43,794 nt of DNA from an uncultured Bacteroidota bacterium (GCA_902587125.1 CACIJW010000003.1:92378-136171); one strand, 5' to 3'. Shown: positions 8,803 through 23,184, numbered from the stretch's first letter. The notes: a model not told the origin generated them from the sequence alone. Program-made: numbers and translations.

Positions 8803-10136
8803 AAAACACAATAACAATTTTAATACTTCTTTTCTCTTTTTTTTGTAATTCTCAAGAAGCTAACTTAATTTATAATTGGAATGATACTTCCTTGGTTGGT
8901 TCTTGGGCATATGACAATACTTACAATGAAATTTGGGGCTTTGAAATAAATAATCATGAATTTGCCGTAATCGGTTCAACTGCTGGCACCCATATTTTTG
9001 ATGTTTCTAATGTTCAAAATATTTACGAAACAGCATTTATCGCTGGAGCGTACACCGGTGGAGGTGTTATTCACAGAGACTATCATGATTTTGATGGCTA
9101 CTTATATGCAGTGTGCGATGAAGGTAGCTCTAGTACTCTACAAATCATTGATATTAGTAATTTGCCCTACTCATTTAATGTTGTATATGATGATAATGCT
9201 TTATTCAACAAAGCACATAATATTTTTATTGATACAAGTACAGCCAAATTATATGCTTGTGCCTCAAATAATGCAATGGATGTTTATTCACTTGCAAATC
9301 CAGTTTTACCTATTTTGATAAACGAGCTTAATGATCCTACAATAGGGCATGTACATGATGCGTATGTAAGAAATGATACTGCATATTTAAATTGTGGAAA
9401 CGATGGTTTCAGAGTCTTTGATTATTCAAATGTTAACTCTATTTCAAATCAGCCTAATTTGCTAGGATCTTTAACTTCATACCCTGACGCTGGATATAAT
9501 CACTCAGGTTGGTTAAATCAGTCTGGGGATATCTATGCAATGCAAGATGAAAATCACGGCTACGATATTAAAATTCTTGATTTGTCTGATTTAACTAATA
9601 TCTCTGTAATTTCAGTATTTAACTCTGGAGTTGATGCAAATTCAATGGCTCATAATGCTATTATTAAAGACAACTTACTTTATGTTGCTTATTATCATGA
9701 TGGCCTAAGAGTTTACGATATCTCAAATCCAAATGCTCCAATTGAAGTATGTTATTACGATACCTACAGTCCAAATAATCATATTTCTTACAGGGGCGCA
9801 TGGGGTGTTTATCCATATTTAAGTTCAGGGAACATCCTTGTTTCTGATATGCAGACTGGATTGTATATATTTAAATGCGATGCTACTTCTAATTTAGAAA
9901 CTGAAAAAATTAATGAAGTAATCTTTCCAAATCCCGTTAAAAATTTCTTTTCACTAACGGATGAAAGCGATGGAATATTAACCATTTACGATTTAAATGG
10001 AAAAATATTATTTCAAGCTGATATTGATAAAGATCAAACTTTTAATATTTCGTTAAATGATGGTCTTTATATTTACAAGATTAAAAATCAAAAATCAACT
10101 ACAAAAACTGGTAAATTTATTGTTAGGAATGATTAA
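8799..10136 (+). CDS. T9SS-exported LVIVD-repeat protein (choice-of-anchor B family)
   Basis: 445 residues with a Sec signal peptide (MKNTITILILLFSFFCNSQ). The body is a series of LVIVD-type beta-blade repeats, seen as THIFDVSNVQ, LQIIDISNLP, MDVYSLANPV, FRVFDYSNVN, IKILDLSDLT and LRVYDISNPN. This is the pattern of choice-of-anchor B proteins, which probably form a propeller. The last 75 residues, beginning INEVIFPNPVKNFFSL, are a type A T9SS sorting domain (PNP, IYDLNGK, YIYKI), so the protein is predicted to be secreted or surface-attached through PorU. The start is a TTG inside the PNP stop (TTGA). It lies between housekeeping genes. Substrate or partner is unknown. Confidence 0.86.
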   Translation: MKNTITILILLFSFFCNSQEANLIYNWNDTSLVGSWAYDNTYNEIWGFEINNHEFAVIGSTAGTHIFDVSNVQNIYETAFIAGAYTGGGVIHRDYHDFDGYLYAVCDEGSSSTLQIIDISNLPYSFNVVYDDNALFNKAHNIFIDTSTAKLYACASNNAMDVYSLANPVLPILINELNDPTIGHVHDAYVRNDTAYLNCGNDGFRVFDYSNVNSISNQPNLLGSLTSYPDAGYNHSGWLNQSGDIYAMQDENHGYDIKILDLSDLTNISVISVFNSGVDANSMAHNAIIKDNLLYVAYYHDGLRVYDISNPNAPIEVCYYDTYSPNNHISYRGAWGVYPYLSSGNILVSDMQTGLYIFKCDATSNLETEKINEVIFPNPVKNFFSLTDESDGILTIYDLNGKILFQADIDKDQTFNISLNDGLYIYKIKNQKSTTKTGKFIVRND

Positions 10137-11563
10137 GAATAACTATACATCAGTAATTGGTCTTGAGATTCATATACAGTTAAGTACAAAGAGTAAAGCC
10201 TACTCAGCTGACGAAAATATTTATGGAGCTAATCCCAATACAAAGATCTCACCTATTTCACTTGCATATCCAGGTACTTTACCTTCTGTTAATACTAAGC
10301 TAATAGAATATGCCTTAAAGCTTGGAATTTCTTTAGAATGTGATATAAATAAAAAAAATATTTTCTCAAGAAAGAACTATTTTTATGCTGATCTTCCTAA
10401 GGGCTATCAAATAACTCAGGACAAAAATCCAATTTGCAAAGGTGGTCATTTGTTAATTGATTTGGAGGACGGCTCAAAGAAAAAAATAAATCTGACGCGA
10501 ATTCATATGGAAGAAGATGCTGGAAAGAGTATCCATGACATTGATCCATATAATTCATTAATTGACCTCAATAGAGCTGGAGTACCTCTTCTTGAAATAG
10601 TAACTGAGCCAGAAATTCGTTCAAGCTTTGAAGCACAAAGCTTTGTTAATGAGATCAGAAAAATTGTAAGGTACTTAGACATCTGTAACGGCAATATGGA
10701 AGAAGGGAGTTTAAGATGCGATGCCAACGTATCAGTGATGAAAGAAAATGACAAAGACTTTGGCACAAAAGTAGAGATTAAAAATATGAACTCTACAAGA
10801 AATATTAAAAAAGCCATAGACTTTGAAATAGATAGACAAATAGAACTTATTGAACAAGGTAAATTTATTGTACAAGAGACAAGAAACTTCAATGCACTAA
10901 CTAATGCAACAAATTCAATGAGAACAAAGGAAAGAGCAGATGACTACAGATACTTTACAGAACCTGACTTACAGCCTTTGATTTTAGATGAAAAATATAT
11001 TCAATCCATAGCTAATGATTTACCTTTATTACCAAATGAACTAGAGAGAAAGTTTAAAAAAGAATTTGATTTAAGTAGTTATGATATCAAGCTATTAATT
11101 GAAGACAAAGGAATTTCTGATTATTTTCAAAAAATTTGTAAGATCATAAAAAACTATAAGTTAGTAGCTAATTTTGTTAATGGACCAATAAAATCATTTC
11201 TAAATACGAATTCAGTACCAATTGATAAATTGCCTATTGACAGAAAAAAAATTATTGCATTACTATCTTTTGTTGATAATAAAAAAATCTCGATTTCGTC
11301 TGCTCAACAAATAATTTTCCCTAAGCTTTTAAACTCAGATCTAGAAGTTATTGAAATCATAGAAAAAAATAATCTATTTTTTGAAAATGACTCCATTGAC
11401 CTTGAAGAAATAATTTCTAAAGTTTTAGAAAAGTATACGCAAAAAGTAATTGAATATAACGAAGGGAAAATTGGACTTATTGGTCTTTTTATGGGTGAAA
11501 TTATGAAAATAACAAAAGGTAAAATTGATCCAAAAAAAATTAACACTGAACTAAAAAAGGAAC

Positions 11564-11583
<20 letters not shown>
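10129..11583 (+). CDS. gatB: Asp-tRNA(Asn)/Glu-tRNA(Gln) amidotransferase subunit B
   Basis: 484 residues from the ATG at 10129. It is the tRNA-binding and kinase/transamidase subunit of GatCAB, which converts misacylated Glu-tRNA-Gln and/or Asp-tRNA-Asn. Motifs include SVIGLEIHIQLSTKSKAYS, YADLPKGYQITQ, RIHMEEDAGKS, DLNRAGVPLLEIVTEPEI, EEGSLRCDANVSV and RTKERADDYRYFTEPDL. A C-terminal YqeY-like tail follows (KGKIDPKKINTELKKELEKR). The frame is open further upstream, but family homology begins at this ATG, which overlaps the upstream stop as ATGATTAA. gatA and gatC are not in the window. Confidence 0.96.
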
Positions 11584-16919
<5,336 letters not shown>

Positions 16920-16984
16920 GCTCTTGCTCTATTGTTAGATAACAAATATAATGATTCTGATTAAATTTTGAAAAAATTTATGAA

Positions 16985-17923
16985 CTAATGAATATGCCTA
17001 GCTGCATGATATGAAGACCTTACAAGTGGGCCACTTTCAACATGCCTAAAGCCTAACTCCAAGCCAATTTCCTTTAATCTAGAAAATTTTTCAGGTTTAA
17101 CAAACTCACTAACTGGCAAATGCCTGAAGGTGGGTTGCAAATATTGGCCTAAAGTAAGAATTGATACACCTACTTTCCTTAAATCTTTCATACTTTCAAT
17201 AATTTCATCTTCGATTTCACCTAATCCGAGCATGACACCAGATTTTGTCTTCATTCCTCCCTCATGTAATACTTTTAAAGTATGTAAACTTCTATCATAT
17301 TTGGCTTGAATTCTAACTTTCTTAGTTAAACTCCTAACTGTTTCTAGGTTGTGTGATACAACCTCTGGCGCAACATCGACAATCATTTTAATATGTCTAT
17401 CAACTCCTTTAAAATCTGGAATAAGTGTTTCCATTGTGGTATCAGGTGAAATTTTTCTAATTTGTTTGATTGTCTCTACCCAAAAACTCGCTCCACCATC
17501 TTCTAGCTCATCCCTGTCAACAGAAGTTATTACAGCATGTTTAACTCCCATGAGCTTGATAGAATTCGCAACTTTGAGAGGCTCACTCCAATCAACAGGT
17601 AATGGCTTGCCAGTTTTCACATTGCAAAAACCACATGATCGGGTACAGATATTTCCAAGTATCATAAAAGTAGCAGTTCCTTCACCCCAGCATTCTCCCA
17701 TGTTGGGGCAATTGCCACTTTCACAAATTGTATGCAAATTATTTTCAGAAGTAATGGATCTGACCTTCTTGTAAGCATCACCAGTTGGTAATTTGACTTT
17801 TAGCCATGAAGGTTTTCTTTTTCTATTTTTAATAAAGTCTGATTTGCTTTTTTTTAAATCTATACTGACCCAAGGTTTTTTTGTTTTTTCTACTCTTTCT
17901 TTTATTTCGATGCTGGCACTCAT
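16985..17923 (-). CDS. lipA: lipoyl synthase
   Basis: 312 residues. This radical-SAM enzyme inserts two sulfurs into octanoyl groups on lipoyl-dependent dehydrogenase complexes. The auxiliary cluster cysteines are C67, C72 and C78 (CESGNCPNMGEC). The radical-SAM CxxxCxxC motif is C93, C97 and C100 (CTRSCGFC). The C-terminal ESGPLVRSSYHA contains the conserved RSSY serine that ligates the auxiliary cluster. Length and order are normal. It lies 33 bp downstream of a 42-residue lipoprotein gene on the same strand and is probably cotranscribed with it. lipB is not in the window. Confidence 0.97.
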   Translation of the reverse strand: MSASIEIKERVEKTKKPWVSIDLKKSKSDFIKNRKRKPSWLKVKLPTGDAYKKVRSITSENNLHTICESGNCPNMGECWGEGTATFMILGNICTRSCGFCNVKTGKPLPVDWSEPLKVANSIKLMGVKHAVITSVDRDELEDGGASFWVETIKQIRKISPDTTMETLIPDFKGVDRHIKMIVDVAPEVVSHNLETVRSLTKKVRIQAKYDRSLHTLKVLHEGGMKTKSGVMLGLGEIEDEIIESMKDLRKVGVSILTLGQYLQPTFRHLPVSEFVKPEKFSRLKEIGLELGFRHVESGPLVRSSYHAARHIH

Positions 17924-17956
17924 ATTTAATTTTTAATAAGCATTTATTTGCTACAA

Positions 17957-18085
17957 TTAAGAGTTATTTACTTCGTTAACAATATTCATTTTTTTTGAAT
18001 TGTTTTCAGAAACACCATCGCATTTTTCTTTGTAAACACTGCAAGAGGAAGCAAATAAAAGGATTAAACCTAAAAATAGTCTCAT
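17957..18085 (-). CDS. small lipoprotein (42 residues) upstream of lipA
   Basis: A short reading frame from ATG 18083-18085 to TAA 17957-17959. The protein starts MRLFLGLILLFASSCSVYKE. It has Arg2, a hydrophobic core and a lipobox-like FASSC with Cys15, followed by only 27 mostly polar residues ending VNEVNNS, including one further Cys (CDG). A -7-like box (18097-18104 on the minus strand) ends 11 bp before the ATG. It ends 33 bp before lipA. The clear lipoprotein signal argues for a real gene; the function is unknown. Confidence 0.75.
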   Translation of the reverse strand: MRLFLGLILLFASSCSVYKEKCDGVSENNSKKMNIVNEVNNS

Positions 18086-18173
18086 ATTTTTTTTTACAAA
18101 AATACACATATAAAGTTATGTTTGAAAACAAAAAAAATCAATTTATTTTTATCTTTATTAACATTTTAAAAAA

Positions 18174-18836
18174 TTGAATCCTATTCTAGAAAAATCATGG
18201 AAGATGGAATTATTACAAGAATTCCAAAAAGATTACTTTAAAGTTTTAAAGAAAAAAATTTTACAAGAAAAAGCAAAAACTACTGTTTTTCCAAAGGGAA
18301 CAAATATTTTTAAAGCATTTGAGTTAACTCCACTTAATGACGTAAAAGTTGTCATATTGGGCCAAGACCCTTATCATAATGAAGGACAAGCAAATGGATT
18401 ATGCTTTTCTGTCAACGAAAATATTTCCCTGCCACCATCATTAAAAAATATTTTTAAAGAAATAAGAAATGATTTAAAAGTTGAATTAGCTATTTCTGGA
18501 AATTTAGAAAGATGGGCAAATCAAGGAGTTTTACTTTTGAATTCTATTTTGACTGTTAGTAAGAACCAAGCAGGTTCTCATAAAAATTTTGGATGGGAAA
18601 ATTTTACTGATAAAGTAATACAAATTATATCTGATAAAAAAGAGAATATTATTTTTCTTTTGTGGGGAAAGTTTGCGCAAAGTAAATTATCGATAATTGA
18701 CAGCTCGAGGCATCACATTTTAGTTGCAGCACATCCCTCACCTTTTTCAGCTCATAGTGGCTTTTTTGGATGCAAACATTTTTCTAAAACAAATCAAATT
18801 TTATATCAACTTGGAAAACAACAGATTAAATGGTGA
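18174..18836 (+). CDS. ung: uracil-DNA glycosylase, family 1
   Basis: 220 residues. It removes uracil from DNA in base-excision repair. The water-activating motif GQDPYH is at residues 63-68 (catalytic Asp65). LLLNSILTVSKNQAGSHKNFGWE follows, VFLLWG-type sequence appears as IIFLLWGKFAQSK, and the DNA-contacting HPSPFSAH loop begins at about 187. The start is a TTG giving MNPILEKSWKMELLQEF, chosen because family similarity (ESWK-type opening) extends before the first ATG at 18204; a start at 18204 is the alternative. Its end overlaps the L,D-transpeptidase start by 7 bp. Confidence 0.95.
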   Translation: MNPILEKSWKMELLQEFQKDYFKVLKKKILQEKAKTTVFPKGTNIFKAFELTPLNDVKVVILGQDPYHNEGQANGLCFSVNENISLPPSLKNIFKEIRNDLKVELAISGNLERWANQGVLLLNSILTVSKNQAGSHKNFGWENFTDKVIQIISDKKENIIFLLWGKFAQSKLSIIDSSRHHILVAAHPSPFSAHSGFFGCKHFSKTNQILYQLGKQQIKW

Positions 18837-19417
18837 TAAATCTATACCTAATATTTTTATTTACAAACTTGTTCATAAGCGACGATTTGATAATTAAGGA
18901 ATGTGAAAATTATTTTTTTCAGAAAAATAGAAATTTACCATCAAGTTTTATTTGTATCGAAATTAAAAATCAAAAGCTTTATTTTATAGAAGAAAAAAAA
19001 ATTACAGATATTTATTCAATATCTAGCTCTGAAAAAGGTATAGGAAATAAAGCTGGAAGCAACAAAACTCCAATAGGAATACATCGCATAAAATCAAAAA
19101 TTGGTGATAATGTTCCAATTAATTCAAGATTTATCGGAAGAAAGTTAACAGGAGAAATTGTAGACGTAATTTCTGACACAAGTAAAGTTGATCTTGACAT
19201 AATATCAACTAGGATTATGTGGTTGAGTGGTGAAGAATATGGGGTAAACAAAGGCAATGGAATAGATTCTTACGAACGTTATATTTATATACATGGAACC
19301 AACGAGGAAGGAAGAATAGGTTTACCCTCTTCTCATGGGTGCGTTAGAATGAAAAATAAAGACGTAATAGATTTGTACAGAAAGGTAGAAGTTGGTACAT
19401 TGGTACTGATTAAATAA
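18830..19417 (+). CDS. L,D-transpeptidase (YkuD domain) family protein
   Basis: 195 residues. The first 18 residues (MVINLYLIFLFTNLFISD) form a signal or anchor segment, placing the enzyme in the periplasm. The YkuD core runs from about 40 (FICIEIKNQKLYFIEE) to the end. It includes NKTPIGIHRI and the active-site signature HGTNEEGRIGLPSSHGCVRM with catalytic Cys171 and His169. Such enzymes make or edit 3-3 peptidoglycan cross-links or attach proteins to peptidoglycan. It overlaps the end of ung by 7 bp. Which reaction it performs cannot be told from sequence. Confidence 0.9.
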   Translation: MVINLYLIFLFTNLFISDDLIIKECENYFFQKNRNLPSSFICIEIKNQKLYFIEEKKITDIYSISSSEKGIGNKAGSNKTPIGIHRIKSKIGDNVPINSRFIGRKLTGEIVDVISDTSKVDLDIISTRIMWLSGEEYGVNKGNGIDSYERYIYIHGTNEEGRIGLPSSHGCVRMKNKDVIDLYRKVEVGTLVLIK

Positions 19418-19430
19418 TCAAATTAAAGTT

Positions 19431-20597
19431 ATGGAAATTATCATTTTATCTCTCTTAATAATTCTAATAATAATATCAGCACTAATCTTAAAAACAAAAA
19501 ATAATGTCGAATCTTTGGATGAAAATCGTGAACTGCAAAAAAATATTATCCAAAAAGAAGAAAAAATAAAAAGTTTAGAAGAGGATGTAAAAATAGCCAA
19601 GGCGAGACTATTGTCTTTTGATGAAATAAAAGCCGAAAAAATTCAGCTTGACGAAAGATTAAAAATAGCAGAACAAGAAAAAAGTTCTTTGAAAAGCGAG
19701 GTTATCAAATTAAAGTATAATGAAGAAAGCAGAAATGAAACACAAAGAAAAGGGATTGAATCAATTAATACAATTCAACAAAATCTACAGTCAGAAATTG
19801 CAAGAGTAAATGATGAAAGAGTTCGTGAAGAAAAAGAAAATATCGAAAAAATGAAAAAAATTTGGAACGAACACGAGAAAGACGTACAAAGTTATATTCA
19901 ATTGATTTGTAACAATCATGTAATTAAATACATAGGTCAAGAAGATTTTCCTTATCCAAGAAACAAGCCTGATAATTGCATTGAGATTATGGACCAGTTG
20001 ATAATTTTTGATGCGAAAAGTCCGGGAAGTGATGACTTAAGCAATTTTCCAAAATACATTAAAGATCAAACTGAAAATTTAAAAAAATATGCAAAACATG
20101 AAAATGTCAAAAAAGATCTTTTTTTAGTCATACCATCTAATACACTATCTGTAATTGATAAATTTACTTATAACATTGGTGATTATAATGTTAGTGTAAT
20201 AACTAAAGACTCCTTAGAACCAATAATTCTAAGTTTAAAAAAAATAGAAGAATATGAATTTGCCGATAAACTTAGTCCAGAGGAAAGAGATAATATCTGC
20301 AGAGTAATTGGTAAATTTGCACATACAACAAAACGAAGAATCCAAATTGATCAATTTTTTGCAAGTGAATTTTTAGAAACACTCAGTAAAACTGGTTCCT
20401 TACTTCCCAGAGACATATTAGAAAGCGTCATTCAGTTTGAGAATGCTGAAAAATTAAACCCTCCAATGGAAAAAAGAAAAAAACAAATACTAACAAAAGA
20501 TTTAAAAAGTCAATCTGAAAAAATTAAAAAAGAAATTGAATTAAGACAAATTCCTGATATCGAGGCAAATATCGAATTTAAAAAAGATGAAAAATAA
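19431..20597 (+). CDS. membrane-anchored coiled-coil protein with RmuC-like core (divergent)
   Basis: 388 residues. A single N-terminal membrane segment (IIILSLLIILIIISALIL) is followed by a long Glu/Lys-rich coiled coil (about 25-150). A globular domain (about 155-320) carries IIFDAKSP, resembling the D-A-K of the restriction-endonuclease-like core of RmuC recombination-limiting proteins. Also RmuC-like are the later KKDLFLVIPSNTLSVID and ISVITKDSL-type strands (VSVITKDSLEPIIL). It is shorter than typical RmuC and many positions differ, so the family call is tentative. It sits 13 bp after the L,D-transpeptidase gene and its end overlaps rlmB by 11 bp. Confidence 0.55.
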   Translation: MEIIILSLLIILIIISALILKTKNNVESLDENRELQKNIIQKEEKIKSLEEDVKIAKARLLSFDEIKAEKIQLDERLKIAEQEKSSLKSEVIKLKYNEESRNETQRKGIESINTIQQNLQSEIARVNDERVREEKENIEKMKKIWNEHEKDVQSYIQLICNNHVIKYIGQEDFPYPRNKPDNCIEIMDQLIIFDAKSPGSDDLSNFPKYIKDQTENLKKYAKHENVKKDLFLVIPSNTLSVIDKFTYNIGDYNVSVITKDSLEPIILSLKKIEEYEFADKLSPEERDNICRVIGKFAHTTKRRIQIDQFFASEFLETLSKTGSLLPRDILESVIQFENAEKLNPPMEKRKKQILTKDLKSQSEKIKKEIELRQIPDIEANIEFKKDEK

Positions 20598-21324
20598 AGA
20601 ACTTATATATGGAATAAGATCTATAATTGAAACAATAAGCTCAGGTAAAACAATTGATAAATTATTAATTCAAAGAGGTTTGAAAAACGATTTGTTTGCT
20701 GAGCTATGGAAGCTAGTCAGATCAAAAAGAATAAATTACAAGCATGTACCAGCTGAGAAAATTAACCGAATAACTAAAAAAAACCACCAAGGAGTAGTTG
20801 CATTTCTGTCACCAATTGATTTTCACAAACTTGAAAATGTTGTGCCAGAAACTTATGAAAGAGGTAAGACACCACTAATAGTAATACTTGACAATATTAC
20901 TGACGTAAGAAATTTTGGAGCTATTGCAAGAAGTGCTGAGTGCCTACAAGTAGATGCTATTTTAGTACCAGAAAAAAACTTTGCCTCGATAAATTCAGAC
21001 GCAATCAAGACATCAGCTGGAGCATTATCAAAAATTAAAGTATGTAGGTCTTGGAATCTTCAAGAAAGTATACAATTTTTAAAAGAATCTGGCTTAAAAA
21101 TAGTTGCTTGTAGCGAAAAAGGGAATAAAAAGATTAGTGATTTTAATTTAACAGATCCTATTGCAGTTGTAATGGGATCTGAGAACTTAGGCATAAGTAA
21201 AAATGTTTTAAAAATATGCGATACCTCTTTAAGAATAGATTTGTTTGGAACTATTAACTCTTTAAATGTTTCTGTTGCTACAGCAATTGTTTTATACGAA
21301 ATTCAAAGCCAAAGGAATGAATAA
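20587..21324 (+). CDS. rlmB: 23S rRNA 2'-O-ribose methyltransferase (RlmB/TrmH, SpoU family)
   Basis: 245 residues. An N-terminal substrate-binding domain (LIYGIRSIIETISSGKTIDK) precedes a SPOUT knot domain with the three SpoU motifs: LDNITDVRNFGAIARSAEC (motif 1), VMGSENLGISKNVLKICD (motif 2) and NSLNVSVATAIVLYE (motif 3). It most likely methylates G2251 of 23S rRNA, as E. coli RlmB does. The ATG at 20587 lies 11 bp inside the preceding gene. The last 8 bp overlap the start of the methyltransferase gene (ATGAATAA). Confidence 0.93.
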   Translation: MKNKELIYGIRSIIETISSGKTIDKLLIQRGLKNDLFAELWKLVRSKRINYKHVPAEKINRITKKNHQGVVAFLSPIDFHKLENVVPETYERGKTPLIVILDNITDVRNFGAIARSAECLQVDAILVPEKNFASINSDAIKTSAGALSKIKVCRSWNLQESIQFLKESGLKIVACSEKGNKKISDFNLTDPIAVVMGSENLGISKNVLKICDTSLRIDLFGTINSLNVSVATAIVLYEIQSQRNE

Positions 21325-22048
21325 AGCTTACTGGTATGAGAATTGGTTTGATTCCAAATATTATCATATTTTATATAGAAACAGAGACACCAGCGAAGCT
21401 AATCACTTCATCAAGAATTTAATTAACAAACTAAATCTTGAAAAAAACAATAGAATTTTAGATGTTGCATGCGGCAAAGGTAGACACTCAATTTTTTTAA
21501 ACTCTTTAGGCTTTCAAGTAACCGGAATAGACCTCTCTTGTGAAAGTATTAATTTTTGTAAAAAATTCGAAAACGATTGCCTTAGTTTTCACAAGTTTGA
21601 TATGAGAAATTGTTTTAAAGTGGACTATTTCAACCTATGTCTTAATCTATTCACCTCAATTGGATACTTTGATGATGAAAAAGACAATTTTGATGTAATT
21701 AAATCAATGGCTGATAGTGTAAAAAAAAATTGTCATATTGTGATTGACTTTTTTAATGTCGAAAATGTAATTAAAAACTTAGTTAGCAACGAAAAAAAAC
21801 AAATTAATGATGTTATTTTTTTGATAAAAAGGTATATTAAAGGCAATAAAATCATAAAAGAAGTAAGAATTGTAGATAATGATTTAGAATTTAGTTATTA
21901 CGAAAAAGTTAGCTTACTCAAGCTTGATTATTTTAGAGACGCATTTGAAAAATTAGGAATAGAACTTGTTGGCTTATTTGGAAATTATAGCCTTGAAGAA
22001 TATAAAAAAAACTCTGAGAGATTAATTATACTTGGTAAAAAATTATAA
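21317..22048 (+). CDS. class I SAM-dependent methyltransferase
   Basis: 243 residues from the ATG at 21317 (MNKAYWYENWFDSKYYHIL). The frame is open further upstream, but that stretch lies inside rlmB and adds no recognisable sequence. SAM-binding motif I is ILDVACGKGRHS (about 47-58), followed by VTGIDLSCESI (motif II) and FNLCLNLFTSIGYF in the position of motif IV. The pattern resembles small-molecule or cofactor methyltransferases of the Methyltransf_25 type; the substrate is unknown. It overlaps rlmB by 8 bp and the ATPase gene follows after 6 bp. Confidence 0.85.
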   Translation: MNKAYWYENWFDSKYYHILYRNRDTSEANHFIKNLINKLNLEKNNRILDVACGKGRHSIFLNSLGFQVTGIDLSCESINFCKKFENDCLSFHKFDMRNCFKVDYFNLCLNLFTSIGYFDDEKDNFDVIKSMADSVKKNCHIVIDFFNVENVIKNLVSNEKKQINDVIFLIKRYIKGNKIIKEVRIVDNDLEFSYYEKVSLLKLDYFRDAFEKLGIELVGLFGNYSLEEYKKNSERLIILGKKL

Positions 22049-22054
22049 TAAAAA

Positions 22055-22579
22055 TTGAATAATATTCTTTCTAAAAAAGTAATAATTACTGGACCTCCGG
22101 GAAGTGGAAAAACTTCAATTATATCACAACTTAAAAAATTAAAATATAATTGCTTAGAAGAGGTAGCCAGAGATTTTGCCAAAGAAACAAATCAAAAAAT
22201 CAATTCTGTTGATAACGATAGCGAAAAGATTATATTAAAAGAAAGAATTAATCAATATAATAGTTGTAAAAAAGGATTGTATTTTTTTGACAGGGGTATT
22301 TTTGATTCTTTAGCATATTTAAAATTCAAAAATCTTTATATTGACAATGAGCTCTGGCATAGATTCTTATTAAAATACAAATACAATAAAAATATTTTTT
22401 TTGCACCGGCATGGAAAGATATCTATAAAAATGATAACAAAAGAAATGAAGATTATAAAACAGCAGAACTAATTGGTAAAATTTTGTTAAACACATACAA
22501 GGAATGTAAATACAATGTGATAATGATTCCTAAAACCTCAGTAAAGAAAAGAGCTCAATTTGTTATTAAAAACATATGA
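22055..22579 (+). CDS. AAA_28-type P-loop ATPase/kinase-like protein
   Basis: 174 residues starting at TTG 22055. The Walker A motif ITGPPGSGKTS (residues 13-20) is followed by EEVARDFAKETNQ. A Walker B-like LYFFDRGIFDSLAYL resembles the lid and DRG segment of NadR/thymidylate-kinase-like AAA_28 proteins. The length fits the family's roughly 175-190 residues. It is predicted to be a cytoplasmic nucleotide-binding protein, perhaps a small-molecule kinase; no substrate can be named. It lies between the methyltransferase and the aquaporin and overlaps the latter by 4 bp (ATGA). Confidence 0.82.
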   Translation: MNNILSKKVIITGPPGSGKTSIISQLKKLKYNCLEEVARDFAKETNQKINSVDNDSEKIILKERINQYNSCKKGLYFFDRGIFDSLAYLKFKNLYIDNELWHRFLLKYKYNKNIFFAPAWKDIYKNDNKRNEDYKTAELIGKILLNTYKECKYNVIMIPKTSVKKRAQFVIKNI

Positions 22580-23184
22580 AAAAATATCTAACTGAATTTC
22601 TCGGAACTTTTGTCCTTGTTTTTACGGTACTTACCTTTAGTAATCCTATGTATATTGGTATTACTCTAGCGATAATAATTTACATTGGTTATCATTTTTC
22701 AGGGGCACATTATAACCCTGCAGTTACATTTTGCATTTACCTAATGAAAAAACTAACTCTTAAAGAATCTTTTTTTTATGTATGTTCTCAATTATTTGGT
22801 TCCTTGTCAGCTTCATATTTAAAGTTATTAATTAGTGGCATATTAATTAATAGATTTGATAATGTTGATTATCATTTTTATGAAATTATAGCATGTGAAA
22901 TATTATTCACTTTTTTTCTCATTTCAACAATTTTATTATTTGCTGTGAGCGACAAAACAAGAGGAAATTACATCTACGGTTTCTTAATTGCCTTAACCGT
23001 GGTTATATCAATTCTAGCTGTAGGTAATATTTCAGGAGCTGTGTTAAATCCAGCAGTTGCGATTGGTCCTTTATTAATTAGTAATTTCATTGAGGGTCAA
23101 GATATTATTAGTAATCTTTTTTATTATTTATTAGGCCCTTTTTTAGGAAGCTACATTGCAACAAAAGTTTACAGTTTCTTTTGA
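22576..23184 (+). CDS. aquaporin/MIP-family channel, atypical selectivity filter
   Basis: 202 residues with about six membrane segments and two NPA half-helices: GAHYNPAVT (N47-P48-A49) and GAVLNPAVAIG (N158-P159-A160). The N-terminus KKYLTEFLGTFVLVF is typical of the family. The residue after the second NPA, nearly always Arg in water and glycerol channels, is Val161, so the usual aromatic/arginine constriction is absent. The protein is also short for the family (usually about 230-280). Transported solute is therefore uncertain. It overlaps the ATPase gene by 4 bp, and its stop codon lies in the -33 region of the peroxiredoxin promoter. Confidence 0.9.
   Translation: MKKYLTEFLGTFVLVFTVLTFSNPMYIGITLAIIIYIGYHFSGAHYNPAVTFCIYLMKKLTLKESFFYVCSQLFGSLSASYLKLLISGILINRFDNVDYHFYEIIACEILFTFFLISTILLFAVSDKTRGNYIYGFLIALTVVISILAVGNISGAVLNPAVAIGPLLISNFIEGQDIISNLFYYLLGPFLGSYIATKVYSFF

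Noticed and set aside
10057..10128. Upstream extension of gatB
   Set aside because: The frame is open, but this part overlaps the T9SS sorting domain of the preceding gene and has no GatB similarity; homology begins at the ATG at 10129.
17995..18177. A 60-residue plus-strand open frame starting MNCFQKHHRIFL
   Set aside because: It lies opposite the 42-residue lipoprotein gene, which has a far better signal (lipobox and lipA linkage), and its translation is Lys/Phe/Ile-rich low-complexity sequence without a motif.
21266..21316. Upstream extension of the methyltransferase gene
   Set aside because: These codons lie in rlmB and give no recognisable sequence; the ATG at 21317 forms a normal 8-bp overlap.
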